From contig NC_031770.1 of the NCBI RefSeq assembly GCF_001522545.3, positions 30,831,252 through 30,895,251 of the forward strand: a stretch of DNA of 64,000 nt. The letters run 5' to 3'. Within the stretch, counting starts at the first letter, position 1, and every line of letters starts with the position of its first letter. The notes beneath the pieces were generated by a model. That model was not told the DNA's origin and made no database searches. It was given only the letters and a program-made list of their open reading frames with translations. Positions 1 to 11,649 of this stretch are shown piece after piece. The stretch comes from Parus major (taxonomy: Eukaryota > Chordata > Aves > Passeriformes > Paridae). The position numbers and the translations under genes were made by a program.

Positions 1-3000
1 TTACCTTTGCTTTCTAACAGATGCTTTGAGGAGCTCCCCAAAGGAAGGTGGAAGAAACTGCTCAGGCTTTGGTAGAGCTAACAGAGAGGTAAAAGCTTCA
101 TCTGTCTTTTCTGCTATGGTGTCTCTTCCTCTGATCCTTCATCCCTTCAACGTCCTGTAGCAGGTTTCCTAGTCTGGGGTGCTTTGTGAGTAGTTTATGT
201 CAGCAAGCTGATAGCACTTCCTATTCTTCTTCTTCTCCTCTCTGCCTCTCAGTAAACAGCCTTGTGATGCCATCTGCTCTTCCAGCCCTGCTCCATGCCT
301 GCATCCTGAGGAGAGAGCTTAGCAGGGGAGCAGGAGGGAGCAGGTATTTCTGCCTGCTCCCTTGACTTGCTGCCTGCAGACAAAGTTCTCTGCTTTGCCA
401 GGGCTCAGCCAGCAGAAAAAAAAAAAATTACAAGGTGGTCTGTGAAGCATCCTTACCCCCCAGAATGAGGGTCTCTGGGCAATGTTTCTGATCTGTTTTA
501 CCTCACTTCCCTCCACTCCTCCATAGACAAAAGGAGTCTCTTTTGTCATAGACGAAAGGCACCTCTAAAGCGCTATCTTTAAAGCACTACCAGCCAGCAC
601 AAATTCCTCACAAAGCAGCAGCTGTGAATACTGACCCTGCTCCCAGCACTTGACGTTATCTCTGATGCCGGGTGGTGCAGGGGGAGCATTCAGCCCTGGT
701 GTGTTTTGAACTGCGTAGACCAACTGGCTACGAAGTCCCTTATCTGGAGAGTTCAAGGAGCCCTGAGAGGCACCAAGGGGGCCCTTGCCTCAGGCAGGTG
801 AAGCGATCCAGCTGGGCACCAAATTCCCCAGGGCCTGGTGGGACTTCAGTACTGTACCTGAAGGGCTTCCCACCAGGTAGAGGGCAGAGGACAGGGCAGA
901 GCCAGCCTTAAAACTACCCTAGATGGCAAAGCTGGGACTATCCCACCCATTACTGAGTCCCAGGAAGCCCTGGACATCCACCTATTCAGTGGGGCAGCTA
1001 AGTGGGTTCCCAGACCTGACTGTTACTGGTCAAATGCCATCAATGGCACCCCCACAATGAAACCCTCACACCTCTCTCCTCAGCACATGGCAAGTGCCCA
1101 AGCCCAGGTACAATCTGGTCCCGGGCCAGAGAAAAACCCCCAGAAGCAGAGATGGGTGCTCCTGCCCAGCATCCTATTAAACGCTGCAGAGGGACATTGC
1201 AGTGTCACAGCAACAAGCTTACCAGAAAGGCAGGGTGGTCCCAGTTCCCTTGCTCCTTGTCACTTCAGGCCACAGGACGATGCAGGGACAATGCAGCCTT
1301 GGGAGAGGTAGGAAAAGCCCCACAAATATTTGAGCTGTTGTCTGCTCCACGGCTGGTGGTTTGGGGATGCAGGAGGAGATACAAGTGCCTGGTGGAGGGC
1401 AGGAGCAGGGGGGGGAACGGGGAACGTCATTTATGAGCAGGCATCAGAGGAGGAGAGATAAGCTGATCTCAGGAGACTGTTTGCAGAAACAGGATTCTTC
1501 CAAGAATCTGGTTTCTCTGATGGCACCCGCTTAAGCTGCTCTCCCCAGGGAAAAGACTGTCCCCTCCAAGCCACAACCCTAACCTGCTTCTTGGGAGGCT
1601 GTGGAAGGAGACTTGTTTTTCCAGGGCTAGCTTCAGTCTCCATTTGTTGGAAATTTAGAAAAATAAAAACCCTTTCTCCCAAGGGCAGAGGGAGGGATTT
1701 GCTCAGGGCTTCACTCAGTGCAGCTGCAGAAGCCTCCAAGCTAAGGCAGAAACCATATCCAGGACCTGGATGGTGCTTCCAGACAGCTTTTGGCACCTCC
1801 AGGAGCTGCAAGGAGGTGGGGAGGGGCATGGGCACATGGGTATGTGCAGCTCATGACACCTGACCATGACTTCTTGAGGGCCCACCATAGGTTTGGGGAG
1901 AGCCTGGGGATGCCTTGCCCCAGACCTTCATCCTTGTCCAGCAGTCCTCTGCAGCCAGCAGACCCTTACAGCCCATGTCTGCAGGGCTGGTCCAAGTCCT
2001 CAGGGGTGCCAGGATGGCCAATGGAGGTGCTGCCCAAGGGTAACGGGGAGGGGAAATGCTGCAGGAAGGGGTACTTCCCTGGAATCGTTCTAGGGACTGC
2101 AGCAGGAAGAAGCACAATGGCAGGAAACCATGTTTCTGCTTCCAAATGGAGAAAACCTTACAGGACACCTGGGGAGAACAACCAGAAATCATTAATGTAA
2201 AATTCAGCTGGGAGCACAAGGAGCAGCCAGAGGCAGCCCTGAGCTGGAAGCAGGTCCTCCTTGCATGGAGGAGCCTGGGTCTTGATGCAGTAGTGGCACA
2301 GGCGACCACATGACGGGGCAGCCATGCACAGAGGACAAAGGCAATCCCAACCATACACAACACAAGGCATAGTTATAGCTCTTGCCTGCCTACTGTCTGG
2401 CTATCACACAGGCGGGTCCTTATTTACACCCAATCAGGTGGGAGGAGGGATTGCTCCCTGGTGGACTGGGACAGCACTTAGGTAAGACCCCTTGGGATGT
2501 GGCTCTTTTGCATTAGTAAAATGTGCTCTTCTGCATTAGCAGCATTCCCCGTCCCTGCATTCATGTTTGCTCAAGGGGAATCCCTGTCTTTGTCTGCACC
2601 ATGGTATCTTGTTTGGCCACACCTCGGGCAGCAGCTAAAGCAGGGCAGAGGGATGGGCTGAGCCTATAGGACCATGTCCCACTTTCCCCTCCTGTGTGCA
2701 GCTGAGGGGAGCAAAGGTGAGAACCCAAAGCAAAACAAGATGAGAGCAAAACAGTTCTTAGCCAGAAATGTCTGAAGGACTCACTGAATGTGTGGGAGGA
2801 AACCCAGGGGACAGGATCCCACAGCTGAGGAATGAAAGAGGGGTAAAATTAATTTTTCCATAGCCTTCCATCTCCTGGGCTTGGTAGGGCTATATTTACC
2901 AACAACACATGGCTACCCCAAGGTCACTGCTTTGGGAGCAGTACCAGAGGGGAAAAGCAGGACTGCAGGAGGCCATCTGGCACCCCCCAGGGTGCTGGGA

Positions 3001-6000
3001 TGTAGAGATGATTCCTCCTTCATTGCTTCATGTTCCTGGCTCCAGGACTGAGCTCAGAGCTGGCAGACCCAGGAAGAAGTCAGGCCAGGAACAACATAAG
3101 GGAGCTGAGCATGGAGAAACTTGCAGTGAAGGTCTGGAGGAGAAGGATGGGGACAGCTTACATTCCATTTGAGAGGTTCTCAAAACAGTCCTGATGTGAG
3201 GGGCAAGGCAGAAGGGGCTTGGAGGGCTCAGCTCAACTACTTTCCTACCCCAAATGCCACCCTGCACTTATACAGGAACTCCTTTCCCCAAGGAGAGTCT
3301 GAGCCCTCACTCACTTGTCCCGAAAACAGGGATGCTTCTAGAAGAGCAGGAAAAGCTGGCAGCCAAACAACAGTCCTGAAGCAATCCCCTGCCCACTGCC
3401 ACCTCCTGCATCCCATGGCACCTCCACCTCCCAAGAGAGAGGCTGTCCCTGTGGAGCCAGATTCAAAGGTGCAGAGCTGGCAGGACCCTCAGGAGGCAAG
3501 AGCTGCACAAACCCAGTGGGAGCTGCTGAAGTGCTGTCCCCCGAGAAGGTGGAAGAGCATCCCCAGGGCTGGACAAAGTGAGCCTTGCCATTGCACCTGG
3601 ATAGCCCAGCAGAAGGCTGCAAGTCCTGTTTGGGGTACTGGCCCAGGAGCAGAGATCATTTAGCTCCCCCTCAGCAGTTTTTTGGAGGCTGATCTGGGCT
3701 GCACAGCTGTTTCCAATTTAGTGGAGGACAGAGAAATGAAACCAGAGCCAGAACAAAACAATCTTCCCTTGGTGTCGCCATCTCCCCACCTTCCAAAATT
3801 TGGAGAGGAAATTCCTCCTCACTGAGCAGCAGCCCCCTTGGCAGAGGATGGGACAGACATGGAGGAGCCAGCCACCACTGGCCTGTGGTGAGTGAAGGTT
3901 GGCTCTGCCTTCTGCATGTCCCAGTGGCCAGGACAGAAATACATGGGCTATTTTGGGTCCACACAGACCAAAGGGGCCTTTTGCTTGTAGACCAGCTCAG
4001 AATAGGGGCCCTGGCTGACCGCTGCTTTTGGCATTAAATGTCTCAGCCCTACTGAGAAAGGGGATGGTGAGCACAGAAGCAGGTTTCTCGGGGTCCTGTG
4101 CAGTCTGTCTGTCAGACACCTGTCCTGCCAATATCCTGCTCACTGCCCGGACAGCCATAGCATTTTGCAAATCCCAGACTGGCTTCAGATGCTAAATGCA
4201 GTTATTTCACAGTAGGTCTGCTACAAGAGACAGGGAGTGTCTATCACCCCTTCACCTCAAAAACCCACTTTGTCTCAGCCAAGAGGCACCCCACAATCCC
4301 AAGAAACAAAAAGAAGGAGAAGGGATGGATGCCCTGTCTGTGTCTGCTTGTGCCAAATCTGCTCACTTCCAAAGCTGCAGCCATTTCCAAAGAGTGGGAT
4401 AAAGCCATCCCCAGAAGTCCCAGGAGTTGAAGAGACTCGAGGAGCCAACTATGCCTCCACATTTCCCAGGAGGGAAGATCTGCCTGCCGAGAGGTGGGTT
4501 TGACATATTCCTGCTCTGTGGCAGACAGAGAAGAGTTGTGTGGGCAACACATGATCTGTGGGCCGAGAGGAAAGCTAAGGAGGCAGCATGCTGTTAGCGA
4601 TGTGGTGCAAGCAAAGGAGCTGGAGCAAATACACAGGGCACCATCTCTGGCATCTTCTACCATGAATCACTCAGCTTCCCCAAACAGCCTGGCAGGACTG
4701 AGATCTTGCAGGAGAAGCCAAAGCAAGACTTGAGGCAGACACCTCCTTCGGAGCAAATAAGTCACAGCCCAAACCTCCCACTCTTGGCACTGGCCTTGGC
4801 TAAACAGTGGCAAACAGGAAAATCTTTATGCAAGTAGGATCAGGCAGGGAGAGCAAACAGGAGGTGGGGACCACTGTATCTGCCCAAATGCCATCAAAAC
4901 AGAATCTCACACACAGCCAACAATAATAAGCCCAGCCACAAGCTGGGAAAGAGCAATCCTCTCCACATCCCCTTCAAATCCCAGCCTGTGCTGCTACATC
5001 CATGCAAAAAGCCATGATATTGCAGCTTCTCTGGCACTCTGAGCATCCTCTGGATGTCTCAGGGAAGCACAGAAAACTCTGGATGAAAGCCACCAAGTGC
5101 TCCACTCTTGTGGAAATGGCACTTTGCAGCCATTGGCTGGCAGGTTTCAGCAGCCTTTCAGACTCCCAGATTAATGTAGGGAGCAGAGGAGATGAAGGCA
5201 TCTCTAGACACCCTACTGGGAAACCCAAGGTTACAGCAGCCTCCTCCTGAGGCGAGCTGGCCATCTGACAAGGTGTCCTGTCAGGGCTTGCCTAGGTAGA
5301 TGCTGATGTACTTCAACAGTGATGCCAGGTGATAGGGAGCCCAGGGCCTGAGCCTTGCTGAAGCAGTCCCTTCTGACACACTGCATCTACACAGCCACAG
5401 GGAAGGAAGGGACGGACATCAGATTTGTGTGTTGAGTATTGATTGCCAGGCAATTTGCTGATGCTAGGTTTTGTTTCTGATCAAAGGCTCCACTTTTGGA
5501 GCAAGCCCAGCTGCAGAGCCCAGGCAGGGGAGTGCAATGCTCTTCAGCACCTTCCTCATCCCCCTGCAAGGCATGGATTCTGACCCATATTATGTGGGCA
5601 CCCTGTAGCCACTGCCTCCAGCCCTATTCAGGGACATGCTGGCAGATCAATGTCCTGATGTGGTTCACCACACAGACACGACAGCCTTGTGTTGCCACAA
5701 GGAGTGGGTGTAAAGACGGGAAGGAGAAGCTGCAGGGTAGGGTGGATCACTCCATAATAGCTTGGCTGTGTTGCCATTGGTCTGTCTCCTCCTGTGGTTA
5801 ATGGATAACACTCCTGTTCTTGCCGGGAAGCCATGAAGACCCACCCAACCCTACCATCCTCAGCCACAGCCCAGCACCTACAAACCCTGATGGGAAGAAA
5901 GCACCATGCAGTGTGTGCATCCTGAAGCAGTGGGCTCCCTGTGGGGGCTAAAGTCCAGTCCAGAGCAAATACCATCAGGGAGCTGAGAGTATAGCACTGA

Positions 6001-9000
6001 GGGAAGATAAAAAACTGGAACTGCCTCCAACTTGGTCCTAAGGCCGGGAAATTACAATGCCTGTCACGGGCAGAGCAGGCAAGGCAGATGAGGCTGGCAC
6101 CTCCTTCAACTCTGAGCCTTGGGCAGGACCGAGAAGACACATTTGTCACCAGTCCCTCCTGCCTCCCTGGCTATTCTCCAAGGGTTATCCCCAAGCTTAA
6201 AACAGGGGAGTTTCTCTCATGAGGGTTTACCATGACCGTTAACAAAAAGTCTAGCAAAACTCCGAAGCTCTCACAGGTTTGAGCCAGGTGAACAAGCCCT
6301 CAGCCACGGGTGTAAACTGTGTCTGTGGTTGGACGTGTTGGGCAAAATGAACCAGGCAGGGATGAGGACCTTATTTGGAGCCACAGCTTGGGCAGCAAAA
6401 GAGACACCAAGCAGGGCAACCCAGGCAGGACACCCTTCTCCCCAGCACCTTTTCAGGTGGCTGGAGCCACTTCAGTGTCAGTCTAGGGACACAGATACAC
6501 TTTCAGGTTGATGGCTTTTCCTTGGCACAGTGCGGCTGATGACACAACCCTCTAGTCACATCCCTCCCAGCCCTGCTCTTCACCTTCAGCCCCTGCCTAC
6601 CTCCTCCCTCTGCAGCTTCCTGTCTGCTCACTCATGAATTTCCAGCTGGAAATTTCACAGCAAGGTGCCTTCCTACCAGTCTAGTCCTAAAGGAAATGAA
6701 GTAAAGCAAGTCTCACTGGCAGTCGTATGGTGGGAAGAAGCAAGAAGGCTCTGCGGAAATCTGCCTGACTTCCTGCTGACAGCTTCTGCACGAGCCACCA
6801 GGCAGGCAATAGGTCTCTGCTCCCTTTTGGCCCCATGAAAAGTTGGTCTCCTGGAGATGAAGCCTGACTGTGCTCACCTATGGCTTTACCAAGAGGTTGG
6901 AAGAGTACCTTGAGCACTGACACCGATTTGTGTCGCAGTTAGTGCATGACAACCACACACAGAGAGCTTTGAGCTTCCCCTTCCTTGGACACTAGTGAGA
7001 CCAGGAAGAAGCCTGCTCCAAGCCAGAGCAGGACCAAAAGGTTTCAACAGTGATGTTTTTCAGACCACTGCCATCAGCAATGAAATTACAAAGGACTTAT
7101 TAGCGTTATTCCTACACAACAGCTTCCCTTGTCTCATGGGAACAACAATCCTCAGATGCATTCCTCATGCAGCATCACAGCTCCTCTCCCACATGGGGAC
7201 CCCAGAGCCCATGTGCAACCCCCCCAGCTAGGTCCTAGGTCCACAGAATCTGGAGTGGGAGATGGGATGCAGTACTGTGCTGCAGCCTCAGCTGGAGCAC
7301 TGAGACTCTCCAGACCACACACCCCGATGTAACCAAACCTACCCAGCCTCTCCCCCTAATCTGCACACTTCTTTCCCCATCCCACATCTTGCACACTCTT
7401 AACCTAAGAAGTAATTAGTCTTCATAGGACTGCTCAATCAAATAAAAATAGCTGTGTGGCTGGTAAAACCCTGACTCCTTCCCAGTTGCAAATGCTTGTA
7501 GCTCCTTTTGTGTAGTGCTTTGGGTCTCATCTTGTTAGCAGCTGTATAAGTTAGCATGGAGATGAGACTGAGAACTGACAGTCCTGCAGCCCCAAGCAGT
7601 GTGGTGCAGGGCTGGCAGGGGTCTCAGGACAGAGCTCTTGATGTTGGGAAGGCTCATGAAGGCACAGGGAGGTAAGCAAGGTTTACACTGTGGGGTCAGT
7701 ACAGTGCTGGCAAACAAACAGAATTCAGTGGATGAGAGCAGGCCTTGCAGCTTCCGTAACACTTGCCAAGGTCCTGGACGTTACACTGAACAAAAACAAC
7801 CAAGATTTACATGTATCCCATGGAAACCACCAGAAGCTGTTTGCTGGCTTCCTAAAGTCAGTGGCTGGTGCCTTCCCATTTGGACAGGGCACAGGTGATC
7901 CTGGGCTCCCTCTAACCAAATGGGCTGGTCCCTAAGCCCTGCCTGCCTCTGCCAGGAGAACAGGGAATGAAGCTAGGCAGTGAAGAAGGTGCAGCATGGG
8001 AGTGGGTGAATGGGTGCTTTGTCCTCTGCAACCTGGCTTACACCCATACCACAACAAGGAATAACACAGGTCAAGCCAGGGCAACAACAAAGCCCATGGC
8101 TCATCTTCAAAGAGGAAGAGGCTCATTAACACCTCCCAGCCCAAGATAATGAGAGCAGGGATGCCATGCAGGGGAATTGATGCCAGTAGTTAATTATGCA
8201 GCTTGGGGAGGAATGGAGCAGAGGGACAACTACAGGATGGAGGTGCCATACTGCCCTGTGTGCTGGTGACACATCTGCTGATTTAAGCTGAAGTGAATTT
8301 CTTCAGCCTTCTCACTCCAGGTATCTGGTACAGCCTCCACCTCTTGTCTGCACTAATTGTGGAGGGACAAGTCATCCTGCAAAGCATCTTCTGGGGCTGA
8401 TGTTACAGCCCTTGGTCCCAAAAAGAAAGTGCCTTTGTTCTGTGAAAATCTTTTTGGTGAGCCAAAGAGCGAGCCTACCTGTCTTTTCCAGGAGCAAAAA
8501 ACAATGGCAGGAGCAGGAGTGCTTTGGAGGGCATATGTGTGGTGCCAGCACTGGACTGACACTATCAATGGCCCATGAGCTGCATGAAAACAACCAGTGA
8601 ACCGAAGGAAAAACATCCCTGCACAGTCACATCCTGAGATAGCTTTGTAGAGAAGGTAGGCTCGAGGGAGCCTAAGGCTGTCCAGCAGCTTGCAGGTGCT
8701 GGTAAGTGGAAACAATGCCACTAAGGTGGGATGCAGTGCAGAAGGAGAGTGGGATTTCTCATGTCGGCACTCACAGAAGTCCCTCAACTCTATCTGCTCA
8801 CAACAGGCAACTGGGGGGCCATTGGGCTGTTTTCTGTTTCAGAAAGTGCATCCAGCTGTGGCAAACAGCTGCACAAATTCCTCCTGCAGCCCCTAGCCCT
8901 GGGATCAAGGACACAGACTTTACTTGTGTGTGATCCCACAGCTCAAGGGCTTAGCCGGTATTGCCTTCCCACACAGTCTGCAATTCCACAGCCCATTCCT

Positions 9001-9340
9001 GAGAGGCGGATGGGAGTGCTGGAGAGTACAGGCAAGGACTGTGTTGGTCTGGCAGTATTTGCATCTAGCAGGGGTGCAAGGCTCAGATTTAACTACAGGG
9101 GTAAGGAGGACAGCACAAAAGGGCTCTGCAGGAGCTCTTGGCACTTCTGCCTGGACCAGGCTGTCCATTAACGCTGACGGTTTACTCAGGAATGGAAAGA
9201 AACGCTCACTGAAATCATCAACATCCCACAGCCAGCTGGGAGCATTTTCTTAAGCAGGACCTGGAGCAACCCCGACCCAGCTGTTTTTCTGCCAGCCAAG
9301 GGGGCTCTGCCGCACTTCTCGCAGAGCAGCACATGGCACC
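1..9340. other. No recognisable gene (intergenic or intronic)
   Basis: Both strands carry only short open frames without paired splice signals, recognisable domains or biased composition. The longest, 1851-2363 minus and 3169-3663 plus, resemble no family I know. No transposon end, tRNA or tandem array stands out. It could contain UTRs, long introns or enhancers of genes outside the window. Confidence 0.5.
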
Positions 9341-10320
9341 CTGCCCACGCACCTGCCAGCGGGTCCCCACCACACCCGCCAGCTGAGGCATGCCGGCAGA
9401 CACTGCCGTACACACGCGCCACTGCTCGGCAGGGATGTCCACCTCTGCAGCCGGAGGACCGCGGCACAAACCCCTCGGTAAAGTCCTGCATCCCAGGTAG
9501 CAGAGCATCACTGAGCTTTGCACCCCCAGAGCCACGTGCTGGCCGCTCCACTTCGCATCCCCAAAACCACACGCTCTCCCCCCGGCAGTAACTACGAAAG
9601 TGGAATTATAGTTGCCGTGCAGGTAGTAAGGAAGACCACTCCCCCCCCCCCGCCCCCGAAAAGCAGCATCTATGCCTCACACCCCCGCCGCCCGGTCCCC
9701 CAAGCCGCGACTCGCACGCCGCCCCTCCCCGCGCTGTGGCGCCGAATTCTGAGCTTGGGGTATCCCACGGCTCCCTCTGGGGGTTCCCCACGCTCCCGGC
9801 AGCTTTGAAACGCCGCGCGGAGCTTCGGAAGGAGCCGGGGTGGCCAAAAGCTCGGCGACTTTGAGCCAGTACCTCGAACGCGAGCGCCCACCGCTGCCTG
9901 CCGGCTCGGGCTCCTTCTCTCCCCGGTGCGGATGGGAACCCGCCGCCTCCGTCCCGCTCTCTAAACTCCGCCTCTTGCCGCCTTCAGTGCCACGCGGTTC
10001 CCGCGTTGGAGAGGCGGCGGATTTTCCCGCTTCCCGCCGGTTTCGCGTCCCCCGGCAGAAAAGGGGTAAGAGGAGCTGCCACCCCTCCGCGGGCAGCCGT
10101 GCGCACCTCGGGGCGAACCCACCTGCGCCGCGCTCTCCGCGCCGCCCCGCGTCCTGTCGCCGTCCCTTCCCCGGGTCCGCCTGCCCCTGGCTCCCCCCAT
10201 TTCCGCGCCTACCGCATCTCCAGGCTCCGCATCTGGCGGGAAACCCCCCCGGCCCCCGGGCCGCCTACTTCTTGGGGGAAGGAAAGCAAAGCAAGCCCTA
10301 AAGCCGGAGCCGCACCCAGC
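9340..10320. promoter_or_regulatory. CpG island 1 (orphan promoter candidate)
   Basis: This stretch is very GC-rich and dense in CpG, with GC-box-like motifs, in contrast to the AT-richer sequence on either side. Islands of this size in birds usually mark promoters. A donor-like AAAGGG/GTAAGA occurs on the plus strand near 10065, but no coding exon could be attached on either strand. Long open frames here on both strands follow from the scarcity of AT-rich stop codons. Confidence 0.6.
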
Positions 10321-10385
10321 GCCGGGTTCCCATTTATGTCCATGTCCATTAGCAGATATTATAGCTCTAAAGGGAGCTATGCATT

Positions 10386-10462
10386 AAATTATGGCTCTCA
10401 ATGGAGTGTGAACTGGCCCCTAGTTTGATAGGTTCCTCTCTTGTCCCCCCTGCTGCATTCTA
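10386..10462. repeat. Inverted repeat, left arm (77 bp)
   Basis: This arm is the reverse complement of 11541-11617 with four mismatches in 77 positions (about 95%). Just outside it, the motif TAGCTCTAAA is shared by both arms, with roughly 15 extra bases on this side. The arms could be ends of a DNA transposon or a local inverted duplication; no transposase-like frame lies between them. Confidence 0.85.
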
Positions 10463-10506
10463 ATTCAGGCAAAAACACTCTGCCGGCAGTCACCACATAA
10501 GAGTGT

Positions 10507-10602
10507 AATATATATATATATATACATGGATGTACACACAAATGTACATATGCATGTGTATACACACATACACACACACACATATATATAAATATATATA
10601 TA
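10507..10602. repeat. Compound TA/CA microsatellite
   Basis: Alternating (TA)n, then mixed TG/CA, (CA)n and (TA)n again, over about 95 bases. It lies inside the loop of the 10.4/11.6 kb inverted repeat. Its length is likely to vary between individuals. Confidence 0.9.
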
Positions 10603-10650
10603 AAAAACTTTCTTGAGTTAGTGAACTAGTGGCTGTCATCCCTGCCTATG

Positions 10651-10705
10651 TCATCCCTTAATGATCCTTAAGGTCCCTTTCAACCCAAACCATTCTGATT
10701 CTGTA
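10651..10705 (+). mobile_element. CR1-type LINE, 3' end fragment
   Basis: The segment contains GATCCTTAAGGTCCCTTTCA followed by the CCCAAACCATTCT and GATTCTG terminal motifs. This is the typical 3' end of chicken-repeat-1 retrotransposons, which end in short ATTCTATG-like repeats rather than poly(A). Only the extreme 3' end is recognisable, as expected of a severely 5'-truncated copy. It supports a bird or other sauropsid source. Confidence 0.75.
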
Positions 10706-11540
10706 AATCACAGAGAGGATTAAAGACATCTTTTTGCACTGTGTATTCGTGGTGGTGCTACCCAGGATGGCAGGCAATGTGCAGAGCCCTGTGAAGCTTA
10801 GTGATTCCCCTGTAATCGGAGGATATAAGTACAGTCTGTATTCAGTATCCAAAGGGCAGGCACAAACTCTAAGACTAGTTTTTTCCAGCTGCCACCTCCA
10901 GCTTCCTATCTCTCCAGAATTGATATCTGCTCCGCTGTGATAAAAGCCTGTTGCTCAGCTGAAGTGCAAACGTGGAGGAATCCTCAGGTACTTTGGCCCC
11001 CAGCAAGGGGGAGTGCACCTGAATTTAACCTTATATCCCTGTGGTTAAACAGTCACAGAAATATTTTTTTATGTAGCTAGGTGTTTAAAGGAAAACAGGG
11101 CCCTCCTGGCTTTCTCCATACACTGTACTCTGCAGGCACAGGCAGTGGCACAAGAAACTCCCTGCAGCAGCTTTGACCATTAAAACATCTGTTCCATTAA
11201 TAAACAGCCTCAGAAAATTCTCTGCAGATGGTGATCAGTTTGGGTTAGAAATTAAAACCAGAAGTTAAAACACCCCCAAAAGCTCTGGCAGATTCTCATT
11301 CTCACGCTCTCTCAGCAAGATGATCTCTAACACACATCTTCCTGCAGAATCCAAGCACCAAGCTTGTGTTTCAAGACAGACCTACAAAACATTGCCACGT
11401 AAGCAAAAGTCCTCAAAGCCCAAGAAAAAGACAGTGATAACAGGGCTGGGACAGCTACAGGTGCTTTCTAATCTGCAACAATGACACTGCAGTGTCACCC
11501 TGAGGAAAAGACCTCTTCACTGACCTCACTAGCAGCCTCC

Positions 11541-11617
11541 TAGAATGCAGCATGGGCGACAAGTGAGGAACCTATCAAACTAGGGGCCAGTTCACACTCC
11601 ATTTAGAGCCATAATTT
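11541..11617. repeat. Inverted repeat, right arm (77 bp)
   Basis: Reverse complement of 10386-10462 with four mismatches. The two arms are separated by 1078 bp, so a transcript across the region could fold into a 77-bp duplex. No clear target-site duplication is visible by eye at the outer edges. Confidence 0.85.
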
Positions 11618-11649
11618 AGAGCTAGATCTCTCCCTCTGCACTGGCCCTA

